This document shows, piece after piece, positions 34,338 to 46,985 of a stretch of DNA of 64,000 nt. The stretch covers positions 17,617,926 to 17,681,925 of the forward strand of contig OZ022584.1 of the NCBI GenBank assembly GCA_963669155.1, given 5' to 3'. Source of the DNA: Arbacia lixula. Its lineage: Eukaryota > Echinodermata > Echinoidea > Arbacioida > Arbaciidae. Position 1 is the first letter of the stretch, and each line of letters starts with the position of its first letter. The notes under the pieces were generated by a model, which was not told the origin of the DNA, made no database searches, and saw only the letters and a program-made list of their open reading frames with translations. The position numbers and the translations under genes are program-made.

Positions 34338-34803
34338 CTTATATCAGCTCTCTTTCTTAAACGTGTCTTATATTTGCTAGGACCGATTTACGGTCATTTG
34401 ATCTTTCACGAAGATTTCCTTGGCTTTTCTTGCTGGCTAGATAGCCGATTATCCGGTTGATTCTCAATGAGATGTTGATGAGGTGCAGATCCGGCTGCAA
34501 TGTGTCCGAAGAAACAAATGCAACTTCTTCACAAAACATCAAGAATTCACGATAGCGTATCCTCCCATGAAAGCAAGTTTTATTTCGTTGCATTATGCTG
34601 TATTTCTTGTCATCATGTTTAATTTTGGTCTCCTTTCATAAGATTTAAATTGTAAAATCATTCTTCTTCACTTTTATTATTACAACAGCTCCAACGCTAT
34701 CGTTACAACTACTACTGCTACTTCTATTAGTATTGTACGAAGTAGAATCATAGAACATAAAGGAGCCGTAGAAATAAAAGTAGTAATAGTAGTAGTACAT
34801 GCG
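34338..34803. other. Unassigned sequence
   Basis: Nothing recognised. Confidence 0.5.

Positions 34804-34862
<59 letters not shown>
34804..34862. repeat. (TAG)n trinucleotide array
   Basis: About 19-20 uninterrupted GTA/TAG units, preceded by degenerate TAG units at 34777-34795. Frames across it (poly Tyr or poly Thr on the minus strand) are artefacts. Confidence 0.98.
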
Positions 34863-35344
34863 CATGAACGTTCTTTTTGTTTATCCCGTTCACCTGTCCA
34901 TTCCGTGAAGGTGCATCACCAAGTTCTGCATGTAGTTTCCGGCGTCTAAAGGAAATCGATGGCTATAGCTTGAAGGGGTTATCCAATGCCCCTCTCTCGT
35001 GTCTTACCAGACCGTTAACCGCCTAAGCGGTCACATTCTCAAGAGTAGACATCATCCCAAGGAGAGGTACTTCTCCCTTAAACTTGGAGTTACCAAATAA
35101 AAGCGACTTTCCTTCGTCCGACCTCCAGTTACCCTGCCGTACATTAACGGCGTGGGTCGAATTGTGTAAAGTTGTTTGCCTTGGGTGTCGCGAATTCGAT
35201 TGGCATTTTTTTTCCTCTCGCCCGAGTATTGGCTTTCATTAGAGTTTTATGTTTGTGTGGGATGTGTCCGGGTGTGTCCGGCTGTACGCCTGGTTTACCA
35301 TGAGAGACATATTGAACAACAGCCACTAGTATATTACTTAATAG
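34863..35344. other. Unassigned sequence
   Basis: A small hairpin GACCGTTAACCGCCTAAGCGGTC (two arms around ACC/TAA) lies near 35010. No gene. Confidence 0.5.
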
Positions 35345-35494
35345 TTAGGAAAGAGAGAGTGAGAGAGAAAAGGGGATAAAGGAGGGGAGAGAGGGAGAGG
35401 CAGAGAGAGAAAAGTGGGTGGGCGAGCAGTTGAGAGGCAGATAAACGTGGGGTAAAAAAGGTTAGAATATATAAGATTGATACATGCAGAGAGG

Positions 35495-35541
<47 letters not shown>

Positions 35542-35544
35542 GGG

Positions 35545-35580
<36 letters not shown>

Positions 35581-35606
35581 GGGAGGGGGGAGGGAGAGAG
35601 AGAGGC
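35345..35606. repeat. (GA)n-rich polypurine tract
   Basis: GA runs at 35350-35410 and 35495-35606 separated by about 80 bp of mixed sequence. Confidence 0.95.
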
Positions 35607-36293
35607 TAAAAAACATAGAGAACTGTCGTGGGCAGCGTGTATTTAGGGCGCCATGTAAACGCCAGTATTATGTGTGTTTCACCTGTGCCGCACCTGCAAT
35701 ATGTTATACATACGTCATGTATGTGGGCAATGCAGCCGTTGGTTATAAGTAATTCTATATTTCGCAACGAGTACTTGAATCAGCATATAACGCAGCTAGT
35801 GAGCTAGCGTAGAACTTTTTTGGGTCAAAGCAATAAAGTTGTGTTATATAACAGGGAAAATGACGGAAAATAGTGTATAAGAAACTTCCCTCACAATGTT
35901 AGGATTATATACTTAAAGGGGAATTATATTGATCGCTTGCATTATTCAATGTAAGTAATGCACATACATCCCATATAAAAAGTTTAACGGGCATAGAAAA
36001 AGTGCTCGTGGGACAACTAACGGTTATTTCGAATCACAACGTTTCCGTTGTACTAGATATCATTAAACGTGATGGGTGAACGATAGTTGAATACCAACAA
36101 GAAATACAAGCTTGAATGCATTAACGTTATCGCTGATTGTCATTTTCTTGGATGAGCACTGTAATCAACGACAGAACAATTGGACATCCTTGCATTTCAC
36201 GAACGAAACAAAAAGCTCGAACACGGAAAAACAACTCTCGATGCAAACAGAGTATCAGGATCAACATCAGCATCAGCACGGTCGCTTAGTTCT
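35607..36293. other. Unassigned sequence
   Basis: TTAAAGGGGAATTATATTG at 35914 resembles a TTAA-element left end, but no matching right end was found. Confidence 0.5.
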
Positions 36294-36375
36294 TTAACCT
36301 TTCAAACCCCAGGAGTATGCCGGCCCTACCACCCTTGCTCCGCCTAATCTGGGCCGGGAGGATCCCCAGGGTTAA
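36294..36375. mobile_element. 82-bp TTAA-bounded GC-rich palindromic element
   Basis: TTAACC, then CCCCAGGAGTATGCCGGCCC, at the left is mirrored by TTAACCCTGGGGATCCTCCC, then GGCCC, on the opposite strand at the right. TTAA lies on both edges. It is too short to code. It may be one of the short AACCC-ended TTAA elements seen elsewhere in the window. Confidence 0.7.
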
Positions 36376-36577
36376 CCCGCTATGTCTTGGCTTTCGCTGC
36401 ACTTCGACTTGCGCGGTGTGCATGCCCTGCGCAGTACTCAGCCACGCGGCAGAGCTTGTCATGTTAAAGGGACACGATGGTATCCCATTCATAAACCGTA
36501 CAGTACCTTGCTCGGCACCGGATCACGTCTTATAGTCCGATGGCACAGAGTACCAAAGTGGTGTCGTCATATGGGCA
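36376..36577. other. Unassigned sequence
   Basis: Relatively GC-rich; frames lack motifs. Confidence 0.5.
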
Positions 36578-36776
36578 TGTGGTCAATGCAATTGGCTCGA
36601 AACAAAGTCGTTAGAGTGAGAGGTTTACCGGTCCGATATTGTCAAGCGGGCTAGTGTCGGGCATTCCCAATAATAGAGTCCCCGCTGTGATCACCGCTGC
36701 CTGCTCTATCCGCATAGTTTAGAACCAGTTGTCTTGACAATATGATAATATGACGTCACACTTCGGTATTCTATAC
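36578..36776. repeat. Dispersed repeat, copy 1
   Basis: GAGAGGTTTACCGGTCCGAT, GCTAGTGTCGGGCATTCCCA, then TTTAGAACCAGTTGTCTTGA and ATGACGTCACACTTCGGTA-like sequence recur at 63472-63669 in the same orientation. The first 40 bp are diverged between copies. Contains a TGACGTCA palindrome. Confidence 0.93.
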
Positions 36777-36896
36777 AATACGAACGAACTCACAGCGACC
36801 GTATCTGTGTCAGAAAAAAAAGTTGTAACTCTCTCTATAAAAAAATATATGTGTATTTAATGTAAGTGTAGAAGCGCATGAGTGGCGTAGAAACAG
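36777..36896. other. Unassigned sequence
   Basis: Nothing recognised. Confidence 0.5.
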
Positions 36897-36981
36897 TTAA
36901 CCCTTTGCCAGAAAAATCCTTGCTCTATGGGAAATTTATGAATTACTTGCGAAAAAATCTCATGGTGTGCTCAAAGATTAA
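36897..36981. mobile_element. ~90-bp AACCCTTTG-type element
   Basis: TTAACCCTTTGCCAG at the left and a TGTGCTCAAAGATTAA-like right end. The interior CTCTATGGGAAATTTATG, then ATTACTTGCGAAAAAAT, matches the family. Confidence 0.75.
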
Positions 36982-38427
36982 TGAGCAATTTGTTTTGTGT
37001 ATCCAGCCATAAGATTCGCTGACTCGCGTTTATCGTCATACAATTCCATTACTTTTAATCTATTACACCTGATATTATTACTGGACAGCGAATAGTGTCA
37101 GGATACCACGTTGGGGTTCCTTTAACCGAGACGGCGCACTGTCCTTGCTATCGGTCCGAGAGGGCTGGTTGGGCTGAGGTCAGGTGCGATGGAGGGGAAT
37201 AACAACCCATCCATCTCCAAGTTTTCTCTTTCATATTTGGTGTCAAAGTACATTAATCAAGACATGCATGCTCCCTTTGTAAAATAAGCGAGAGCTGGGG
37301 TCATTGCATTTAAGACTTTGAAGGAAGAATGAATTCGACAAGGTGTGTAAAGTATACTCGCATATACCCGGGATAACAGTTTTAATGTACCGATACGTGT
37401 AGATTTGAACTTTATGAACTTGTGAGCCAAACGACCTATGGTCATGATTGTGTGGACATTATCCTAAATACAAATCATACTATCAGTATCTACCATTGTC
37501 TACGTACGGAATACTCCCGTCATCATTGCCACGCGAAAGAAATGTAGATTTGGAGAAAAGTGTTTCAAGGGATTACCATTGTGAATATTGTGGTGAATGA
37601 AAGGAAGGAGGGCTTTCTTGGACTGAGGTGCTTATTGTTTCATTTCCCCCTAAGGAATCCCTGAGAATCAGAGCGCGTGAAGCAATGTGCCATGATCGAT
37701 ACCCTTCTCCCTGGTGAGAGGAGCGCCGAATACTCCTGGATTGAACAACAAATCTGATTTCCTTTCGATTAGGATCTCGCCACACTCAAGTATCTCTCAG
37801 TATGTGCAAATCTGGAGGATTGGTCGAGAAAGAAAGCATAAATCTCTTCTTCCAACCCCGCTGTCCCATCTCTCCTTAAAAGTGAGAGATCTTAGTGTCG
37901 CTCCGGCAGACCCCAGGGGTAAAGCCCCGGAGTTAGGAGCGGCATCAAAGTGTCACTTCTCACCTCTTCAACTTCTACTTCCCTTCTCCCTCTTCATTTC
38001 ATCCCTTCACCCCTTCTTCTTCTCCTTCTTTGCCATGTCCTCTCTACGATTATGTGTAAATCATTCTTCTCCCTTTTCCGTATTTCGCTACTTCCATCAT
38101 CTCTAATACTTCAAAATCGTTATCTCGTTTTGTCCTCTCCTCCCATTTCTTTCTTTCTTTCTGCTTCGCTCAAACCATCTCCCTTCCTCTCTGCCTCTCT
38201 ATAGTCCCCGATTCTGCTTCTCTCAGCTCCTCTCTGTACCTCGCCGTGCTCCCCTCTTTCATGTCTTTCTACACACTTATGTAAAGAAGGCTCGAGTTGG
38301 CATCCATGGATCTTTTCCCGCTCTATTTCTCTACTTCATTTACTGCGTGCAGCAGAAAGTGGATGAGGTCGAAGATGGGAAGAAAGAGCGACGGTGAACG
38401 GCTCGCATTGACGACGAGTGCATACCT
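36982..38427. other. Unassigned sequence
   Basis: 37960-38240 is pyrimidine-rich and generates Ser/Leu/Phe frames. Nothing else is recognised. Confidence 0.5.
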
Positions 38428-38586
38428 GGGTCCCGTTACATAAAACCTACCTTAAACGGTAACTCTGTCATCAATGGTAGGTATCTTGGTAACACTGCTC
38501 GACAGCCAATCACAATCAAGGTTTCCATAGAAGTTGCCATTGATAACAAAGTTACAGTCAATGGTAAGTTTTATGCAACAGGGCTC
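38428..38586. mobile_element. Small inverted-repeat element (MITE), 159 bp
   Basis: Left end GGGTCCCGTTACATAAAA and, on the opposite strand, right end GAGCCCTGTTGCATAAAA are inverted relatives. Inner blocks (GGTAACTCTGTCATCAATGG against CCATTGACTGTAACTTTG) extend the symmetry. No TTAA is present at the edges and no clear target duplication is seen, so it differs from the TTAA elements. Confidence 0.8.
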
Positions 38587-39302
38587 TGTTCTGAAAAATT
38601 ATATAAACTTGAACCCGAAGTATTATGGAGGAACACGAAAACGAAAATGATATTAATCGGAACAATTTCAAACGTAATTGTTTTCTTTCTGTTTTCAGAC
38701 GTGCCCCCCCTACCTTCTCCCCCCCCCTTCCTCACTTTTTTACCCTTCTGATCTATTTACATTCTTTATGTTCTCTTTCAAATTCTTTCCTTTTTTATTC
38801 TTCACTGCAAATCAGAACCTTCCCCATTCTGCCATACTATCGTATGCATTCCACACAATCCCTGTCACATAAATAACTATCATTCCGAATAAAAAAAGAG
38901 GAGAAAATCATTCTACACACAGCGACCCGGAGCGGAAGACACCTAATTTCGTTGCTCGGACACAATGTTCACTGCATCTATCTAAAGCTAATTTTCCTTT
39001 GGCGGTGTCACGTGATATTCCACCCAATGCAGGTGAACAGAGCATGACCTTGTGACTAATTTTCATGTAGTGTTGTCTGGCGTGGAAACGTGAAATTACA
39101 TTATTTCAGTTATTGAAACGCGCGGTTTGTTTCTATACGACAAGCGAACCGGTCTCAGTGACGCAAGGTCGTGCTATTTTGGTTGCTTTTTAACTCGTAT
39201 ACAAATGTGTGCTTTTGTCTTGTAACGGAATTTCAGTATCACAGGTGTTCACGTGCCTTAGCGTTCACTTTGACCTTTGTGGTGAGCAATGACAATCAAC
39301 AC
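38587..39302. other. Unassigned sequence
   Basis: Pyrimidine-rich around 38690-38810. Nothing recognised. Confidence 0.5.
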
Positions 39303-39393
39303 TTAACCCTTTGTGTGCCAGATTAATTGCTTCTCTATGGGAATTGTGTGTATTACTCGTGAGTAAAGTCACATGTGGCACACAACGAGTTAA
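39303..39393. mobile_element. ~90-bp AACCCTTTG-type element (best copy)
   Basis: TTAACCCTTTGTGTGCCA at the left; TGGCACACAACGAGTTAA at the right; TTAA on both edges, 91 bp total. The interior is CTCTATGGGAATTGTGTG, then TATTACTCGTGAGTAAA. Confidence 0.92.
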
Positions 39394-40488
39394 TTGGATT
39401 TTTGAATATTTGATACAATGTCTATTCTACAGTAGTAGTTGTAATCGTTACTTGCTCTGCAGTTGTTGCTATGCATTATCCACCGGCCATAACAAATACT
39501 TTGTGATAGTGCACGCTAGTACAATATAGAAGAATATTGAACGACAAAAAAAATATTCATATACTTTCTTCGACATCACTAACATGAAGAAAACACAGAT
39601 CCCATTGTGAACATAGGAAGTATGTATTCAATTTAATCCCCTTTTACAGATGACAATATAAACATGCTTTTAAATCGATGTGACCATGATGACGTCACAA
39701 TGAAACGGGCAACTCGCTAACTATAATCTACGCAGAGTTCCCGGGTATCGTTTTCTCTTTTGGTTACCTCCATATTATCATACCTGTTTGTTTCGTTGCC
39801 TAGGTTTTCGGGGTGTAAACCGACCCTTTGAGGTGTTATCAATCGGTCCGGCGTGGTTGCATACACGGGAGGCCGAATCAGGCTCTGTACCCTTTGATTC
39901 TGTCACGAACATCCAATATTAGGGGAACAAATAGCAGGCGGAAAGGGGATACCATTTGTATTGTCATGGCGGGGTTTTTTTTTACGGCGAAAACCGAATG
40001 GTCCGTTTTTATCCGCGCTACCGCCGCTATACTCACACAGACATAGAGGACCAGTGTTGTTTGGGAACGATGCGCGTCCGGTTGGATCATGGAACAGGAG
40101 AATATGGGGATTCGTGGAATAGAACACCCATGTGCGCACACCATCATGCTTAAAGTCGCATCAAGGCGGGGAAGGGCTGGCTTATTTCCCAATTTAGAAT
40201 CTTACTTTCAAGCCAATCGTCCGCGAGATATATCTCCATGCGCATTTCATACAATGGATAGTTTAAAGGTATGGGGCAGTCGCGGTAATGGTCATGGGCC
40301 GTAAGCATAGTAAGCATGGCTGAATCGTTGTGCCGTCTTCACCGTATACGCGTTATTTAATTTCAACGATTTTATAATTTTGAAGTCAAAAAAGATTTGG
40401 ACCTCTAGTCACTACAGAATTGCACTCCATTTATTACGGATTCAGTACTATCTACCACTATCACTCCTAACCTTTAACTCGGTATCGT
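39394..40488. other. Unassigned sequence
   Basis: A GATGACGTCACAATG match lies near 39687. Overlapping frames at 39828-40304 lack motifs. Confidence 0.5.
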
Positions 40489-40805
40489 TAAAATGTCGGG
40501 AATGATTATTGAGCCAATTTCTCAAACCTCTGCCAATATGAAATGTTAAATTCTGTGTCTAGACAAGAACCAAAGTGAAATACATCGATATGATTATGAT
40601 AAAAATGAAATCGTGAACACACAAACATGTAGAGCTTACACACACCTAATAAAATGTCAGGAATTATTAAATTCTCGAATCTCTGCCAATTAGTTGTAAT
40701 TGATCAATATATGAAATGGTAAATTGTGTATTTGGGCAAGCATCAGAGTGAAATACATTTTGTATGATTATGATAAAGAATGAATCGTGTACATACATAC
40801 ATGTA
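40489..40805. repeat. 161-bp tandem duplication
   Basis: Two diverged copies begin at 40489 and 40650. Shared blocks are TAAAATGTC, GGAAT, ATATGAAATG-TAAATT-TGT, GTGAAATACAT and TATGATTATGATAAA. Confidence 0.85.
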
Positions 40806-41079
40806 TACACACACTCACCTGATCACACATATCTACAATAGCACAAACAAAGCCCCTACTAACACGTTGATATACGCACACGTGCACAAACACATACACT
40901 GATACAAACGAGGAAAAAAAAATCAAAATTCGTATGTATATGTATACATATAAAATGTATAGTATGTATATTTTACAAAATATACCTTGTATGTATATAT
41001 ATTTATATATATATATGTGTATATATAAATTTATAATTAAACAAGTATACACACACAAACGCCATGCACGCGCGCACAC

Positions 41080-41118
<39 letters not shown>

Positions 41119-41135
41119 TCACTCACTCACTCACA
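40806..41135. repeat. CA- and TA-rich simple repeats
   Basis: Interrupted CA/TA units, (TA)n near 40990-41030 and (CA)n at 41083-41113 followed by (CACT)n. Confidence 0.9.
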
Positions 41136-43924
41136 CATACGCACATAAGTACTTCATACAGAATCGATTGAGTTACCATGACCCGTCGACGCGATAAGAA
41201 CTACTTACACTAAACTTGCTTCCCCATTTCTCTTTCAAATTGTGAAATTATTTTCTTTTTACGTCATAAGCCCCTCATATTGGATTTCTAGTGTTGCGGT
41301 CTTCCCGCACTGCAGCCGCAATTTCAAGATTCTCCGAGCGAGGAGTTTGTTTTTCCGCTTCTTAAAGCGGCAAGTCACTCATCTTGTTTTCATCCTAGTT
41401 GTCCCCCGTACTTCTATTGACTGCGGTCCAACATTCTCGATTCAAATAAAATATAGTATTCCCTATGTACTCTGGGGTTTTTCATTTCGGGCGCGCAATC
41501 GTAAAATCGACTTGAAGTTTCGATGGTCGTAGCTGGAAGTGGGTTAACGACTAATTTGATTTGCCTAGTCGAAGCAAATCTGATTTCTCGAGATAATCTC
41601 CCCTTTTCTCTTTTCTTGTTTGCTATTGCATCTGAGAGTATTGGAACTTCCGCCCTGGAAATGTAAATAGAAGAGTAAAACCACAAAGTACGAAAGTGCA
41701 GCATCGTGTTTACATCAGACGTTTTTTGTTTTTTTTCGTTGACATAGTTACAGTGCAGGGCGAACTATCATTTGAAATCTAAAGAGATTCGTTAGCCTTT
41801 TGAAGCTTAGAAAATCAAATGTACTAATTTTCACTACAACAACGGACTGTCATTTGTAACAGAAACATGTCCAGCAAAAGACAAACAAATAAAAAGTACA
41901 ATGATTAGAGTAAGGTATTATCCCCAAAGTGATGAACGCATTTGTTCTATTTTGATGACTTTTTAATCAAACATCCCGCAAAATAATTTAGTTGTTTTGC
42001 TTATCGATGTCAGAGTAAAACGATCGAAACACACATGAATGAATTGTAAAGATAACGAAAATGAAGTAGATAATAAAATAAGTAAACAGTAATTCAAATT
42101 TGCTTCCAATTCTAATATATTTTCAATGAAGGTGTAGTGGCTTCCTTTGATGCGACTGTGATTGCCTGCTTTAATTGTCTTACCAATCACTCCACGTGCA
42201 CTAGTATTTTGTACAAACTCTACTTTAACAAACTTCAGTTTTTATTAGCATGTATTGCTTAAACCAACAAGTCCTTTGCATTAATACAAATGTTTACCTC
42301 TTTATCCTCTTTTATCTGCCTTTGTCGTATAATAAGCTTTTTGATTCAAACTATAGAGTATCACCTATATTCATCAAGTGATCTAAGTTCTTTTGGTAAA
42401 AAAAACAACCTTTTTTTATTTGTCTTCTCGCTTTCGTAACCTATTTAAAGGGAGGTCGTAGGACCTTTTTGAGAAGACGCTGTAAATGTCAAGTGGGGAC
42501 TTGATCTCCATCTCCAATGTGATACTCGGCCTTATTAGCCCCCAGCCTACCACTTACATTTCGTAGGCTGTGTCAATCCGTGAACAGGATTGGATGACCA
42601 AGGTGTTTTTGTCATGGGTATCACAATCTGCACGTAACTGAGACACAAATGGGTCATTAACTCTTAATGTGCCACGTGTGAATAATGTTTGACAGAGAGA
42701 GGATTAATTCTTTATGGGCTACATGCGTGGGAAGTTAATCTATTGACAGGTAATTCGCACTAACCTTATAGAGCTTCATTCTGTCTGGTCACAGCATGGG
42801 TTCAATCAGGCGAAACACTGTGATTTGCATTTATGGCGCACATTAAGACTCGAATGTAGCATAACGGTACGGTAAGGTGTTACGATGTCCTCACTAGTGG
42901 GTGATTATTACCTGTTTGTACCGCTGTCTGTATACACATACCTGCAGGATCGTGGACATATCCCATTCCGCCGAACTCCCATTTCGTCTAACTTTCCTCA
43001 TAATTACATATCTATTTTGGACACGCTTTCTCCCTCGGCAGAGTTCAGCAGCGTTCGCTTCTTCGCTACATCATAACCACCCTTCACTGCGCGTCGACAC
43101 TCTCTCCTGATTCCGTAACCTACATATCAAATTACCCAGATTTATCATCCAACTTTCCCCTCATTTTCGCGGAGTTGTTTGCAGCTCTCCACGGTATAAC
43201 TGCAAAAACCGTACCTGGACAGACACCAGGCGATAAACAGATATTCGTTTGGTACTTTGTGATATATCCAAACATGTCGTGGCGGTTAATGGAATTATGC
43301 ACAAATCGGTGTCAAGTCGTGTTTCTACGCCCCGCTGCGGGCTCTTAACTTACATCGCGTTTCCATACCCAAGTTACAAGTACTCATTACGCTCTCATAT
43401 TAACCTACATCCAGTTATCACTTACGGCGAGTGTGCTTCGATAATAAATTGCAGTCGTTTATGAAACATGGTATGAAAGCAAAACTGGATCGTATATACA
43501 TCGTCCCGTCCTTTGACCACGCAGTCTCCAGGCAGGGTGAGAGAAACAGCAAGATGGATTATAGACTCCGTTCTCTCTGCCAGAATGGAGTTTTACGTGC
43601 AGGTCGAGAACAAACAGTGGTCGCTTGATTGGTGTTTTGATTTCCTGAGGCTATGGGATTTAATGCATCCCACTCCTCCCGATTTATCGTTTATTGCCTG
43701 GGAATTAGTGAAAGACGTACTTGCTAAACCTTAACATATTGACCCTCCTTTGTTCCTATTTGTAATTACACACGTTGTAGGATTGTATTTATAGGTTATG
43801 GTTCAAGACGTGATTTGTAAATCATGTTTTACATCTCACATACTCGTAGGCGACATATGTAACCACACATGTTGAATTGTTTAATAAAGCCTAATATAAA
43901 TGCTCATAATACATACATTTCTGT
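41136..43924. other. Unassigned sequence
   Basis: No gene recognised. 42657-42740 has weak resemblance to the AACCCTTTG-type elements. A 73-codon frame at 43513-43734 looks protein-like but matches no family I know. Confidence 0.5.
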
Positions 43925-44015
43925 ACACATACAATCACACTCACGTATACAAACACAAGCACAGACACACAGACACACATACGCAAACACACACACATAT
44001 ATACACACACATATC
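43925..44015. repeat. Degenerate (CA)n
   Basis: CACA units interrupted by TA, GA and AA. Confidence 0.85.
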
Positions 44016-44739
44016 ACATATATTACATAATAAAGCAACGTCTGAAATGCATTCAAACTAGTTTAGATTAATATTGAATGATCCACATTGTAGGCTATAT
44101 CGAATAGATATCCATTACACCGAGCACACACTTTCGTGCTATACAAATGTAATACTCAATCGTTGAGCAGATGGACTAGTGCATTCACCTCTAGTCCCTA
44201 TGTGCATATCCATGTACTCTTACACAAACCAGTATGATATATGTCTTACATATATATAGATTGTATACGTAAAAAGAACAAAAATATATTATACAACAAA
44301 TTGTCTTATGAACATAAACATATATCAGTTTATATGCTTTTACAGACATATATTAGGTACATATACAGAGAGAGAGAAAGAGACAAAAACAAATATAGAC
44401 CACACATTGCAGCCGCCATTATAATCTATAGTAGATATGAAACCATACGTCACGTAGGGGGATTAAGGATTATTTGATGAGTAAGCCCACACTTCCGAAT
44501 GAATGGATGTAATCTTGTCAAAGGAATTATATAAGTGAGTACAGACAGACAGAGTTCATTGTGCAAAAGGTCTTATATTCCCAGAGTGTCAAGCAACCTT
44601 TTTTTATTGATATTTCCCTCTCCTACTCCTCCCTACTGGTAAAAACATGTTTTCTCTCAGCTAAGTCTGTCAGAATATATTGGTTAATCCATTCAGAAAT
44701 ATGATATGATACGAACGTCATAGATACATGCCCAAACTG
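44016..44739. other. Unassigned sequence
   Basis: AT-rich; nothing recognised. Confidence 0.5.
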
Positions 44740-44965
44740 ATACACACATGCACACACACAAACACATTTATACTAAGTAGCCCCATTTATACATACACAC
44801 GCATATACACGCACGCTCGCTCAGGTACACACATACACCTATATATATTCTAATACACGCATACGCACTTTCATACACACACACACACACACACACTCAC
44901 ACACACGCATAAAATCACACACACAAACACGAGCGCACACACGCACGCGCACACACTTACACGAA
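44740..44965. repeat. Degenerate (CA)n
   Basis: Long interrupted CA/CG/TA stretch with a pure CA run at 44875-44895. Confidence 0.9.
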
Positions 44966-45892
44966 TCATACGTATGCAGACTAAACAGATATATTCACAT
45001 ACGTATCAGATCAGATGCATGATGTAGCGTTTGTTTGCCTCATATCTGCCAGGCATATCTCTCTACCCCCCCCTCTCTCTCTCTCTCTCTCTCCCTGTTT
45101 CTGTTTCTCCCTCTCACTCAACTCGCAGACATCTTTTTAATTGGGGCGAAGAGGGAGCTGACATTGCATCGGGGCTTAACTAGATTATAGCCGAGTATAA
45201 AGATATGGGAATGTCTTTTAACGACGTGCAAAGCCGAATCTGCCTTGCAGGGCTTTAGCCTTCAACTCCAGACCGAAGACAATTATCATTATCTTCTCTC
45301 CTCCGATGAATCCCAGCGAAGAACTATAATGTACGACTGCCCCCGCAGTTCCAGATACACCGGTGGAAATGAAATAGCGCGTCAAGCGATGCTGGTGATT
45401 TATTTCTTTACTTGAAATCGATGCATTGTTTTGCAACGTCTTATTGTGGAGACAATGTCAAGAGGGAGTTCATATCTTGGGAGACGTTCCGTTGTCTGGG
45501 GCGTAGATTCTTGCAGGGGACACTTGTACAGCTGGTCGCTGGGTGGTTTTATATTCACTCATTACCGTCTCATCCAAAATCATCGACTCTTCCGTAAACT
45601 TCTTTTTTTCTATCGTCAAAGCTGCAGCTCATGAAGTGTCGGTCTATCGATCTATTCTCAACCTATTTATAAATAGATATAATTAAGTCCACTACAGTAA
45701 TATAAACATTATGTTCTCTTTTATATATACATTTGTTTAAGTGTCAACATCATGAACATGGTCCATAGGACTGTCTTTGTTTAGAGCCATGATTTCCTTA
45801 AAATAGTTATGTGGCAATGGATTGATATTGGATTTTATATGTGCATGCATGCACGTTCTTTCTTCCTTCCCTCCTGATTTCGCCCCCACCTC
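44966..45892. other. Unassigned sequence with a short (CT)n
   Basis: A C/CT run lies at 45065-45093. The minus frame at 45218-45436 has no known motif. Confidence 0.5.
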
Positions 45893-45923
45893 CCCCCCCC
45901 CCCCATCTCTCTCTCTCTCTCTT
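45893..45923. repeat. Poly-C then (TC)n
   Basis: About 12 C residues followed by CT units. Confidence 0.93.
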
Positions 45924-46885
45924 TAAGCCTATGCCTATCGTTTCCAACACTCGAACCCCTCTCTTAATACTGCCTTACTTCTCCCAATCCCCCTTATCCT
46001 TCTCCGTGTTATTCCTACATCCATGGCTCCTCTCCTCTCCTCTTCTTTTTTGGCCTTCTTCCTCTGCTTATGCTCTTTCTTGGTCTCCTTCTACAAATCC
46101 ACATACCGTCCCCTTTTTTACTACTCCTTCTGATCACCATCTCGAGCTATCAAGTAATTTGTGTGATTACAGTGTATAATGATTTTACCAACTCCAGCTT
46201 TCCTTTTTAAAAAAAAAAAATATATATATATATAAACTTTCCTATGATGACAGCCTATTTTGACAAATCTAGAGATATCTAAGAAGCACGCAAGAAACTA
46301 AATTGCTTTCAGGAAATTGCGATGTAATCCCTATCCGTCCCACTTGCCCGTGCTCTGAAGCGCATTCTAACCGGGCACCAAGACTAATCCACGGTGTCCC
46401 CATTTCCTGCAGACTTTTCTCTCATTGTGATCACAACAACGCCGCCACCCCGTCCCTTCCCGGCGATTACCAACACGTGAGGGGTCATAAACAAAAATCC
46501 TCGCATCACGTCACGTGATCAGCAAGTAACGCGCAAATGCCCACCCCGTGTAGCTGGTAATGTTGGAGAGGCAGACGATCTTACGAAGCCCTTGATGCGT
46601 TAATTTGATGCGGCTGGCTGATAGAGCTATCATCTTAATGACGACTGATGTAATGTCCCAGTGACTCGCGTCTATGTCTCTTGGAGGATTCGGGGCGTGC
46701 ATCATGTTGCATTTGTTTCCCACATGACTCCCATGATTCATAGCTGGTGTAAATTGGGGTCATGTCTGACAGTCTCAGGACCATCAGAATGGATCCGTAT
46801 CGAATGGTTCCAGCACAATATTTGTCATGTTGTCAATATACTGTAGAGTCCCTTGAACGAAGACCGTCACATACGACAGATATGG
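45924..46885. other. Unassigned sequence
   Basis: Pyrimidine-rich to 46140; poly-A/(TA)n at 46208-46234. No gene recognised. Confidence 0.5.
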
Positions 46886-46985
46886 CTGTTAACAATCAAT
46901 GTTCCAGATTAACTGTTGCTGTATTTGATTTGTATGTAGTACTTATGGAAAGAAGCACTCGTGGCACGCACATATTGAATTTGTT
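46886..46985. mobile_element. Diverged copy of the ~90-bp AACCCTTTG-type element
   Basis: CCAGATTAACTGTTGCTGTA, GTATGTAGTACTTATGG and CTCGTGGCACGCACA keep the family order; the ends are eroded. Confidence 0.5.

Noticed and set aside
42657-42740. Further copy of the ~90-bp AACCCTTTG-type element
   Set aside because: Only the edges resemble the family; the interior does not align.
43513-43734. 73-codon plus-strand gene
   Set aside because: Trp-rich and protein-like, but no motif, promoter or neighbouring exon could be supported.
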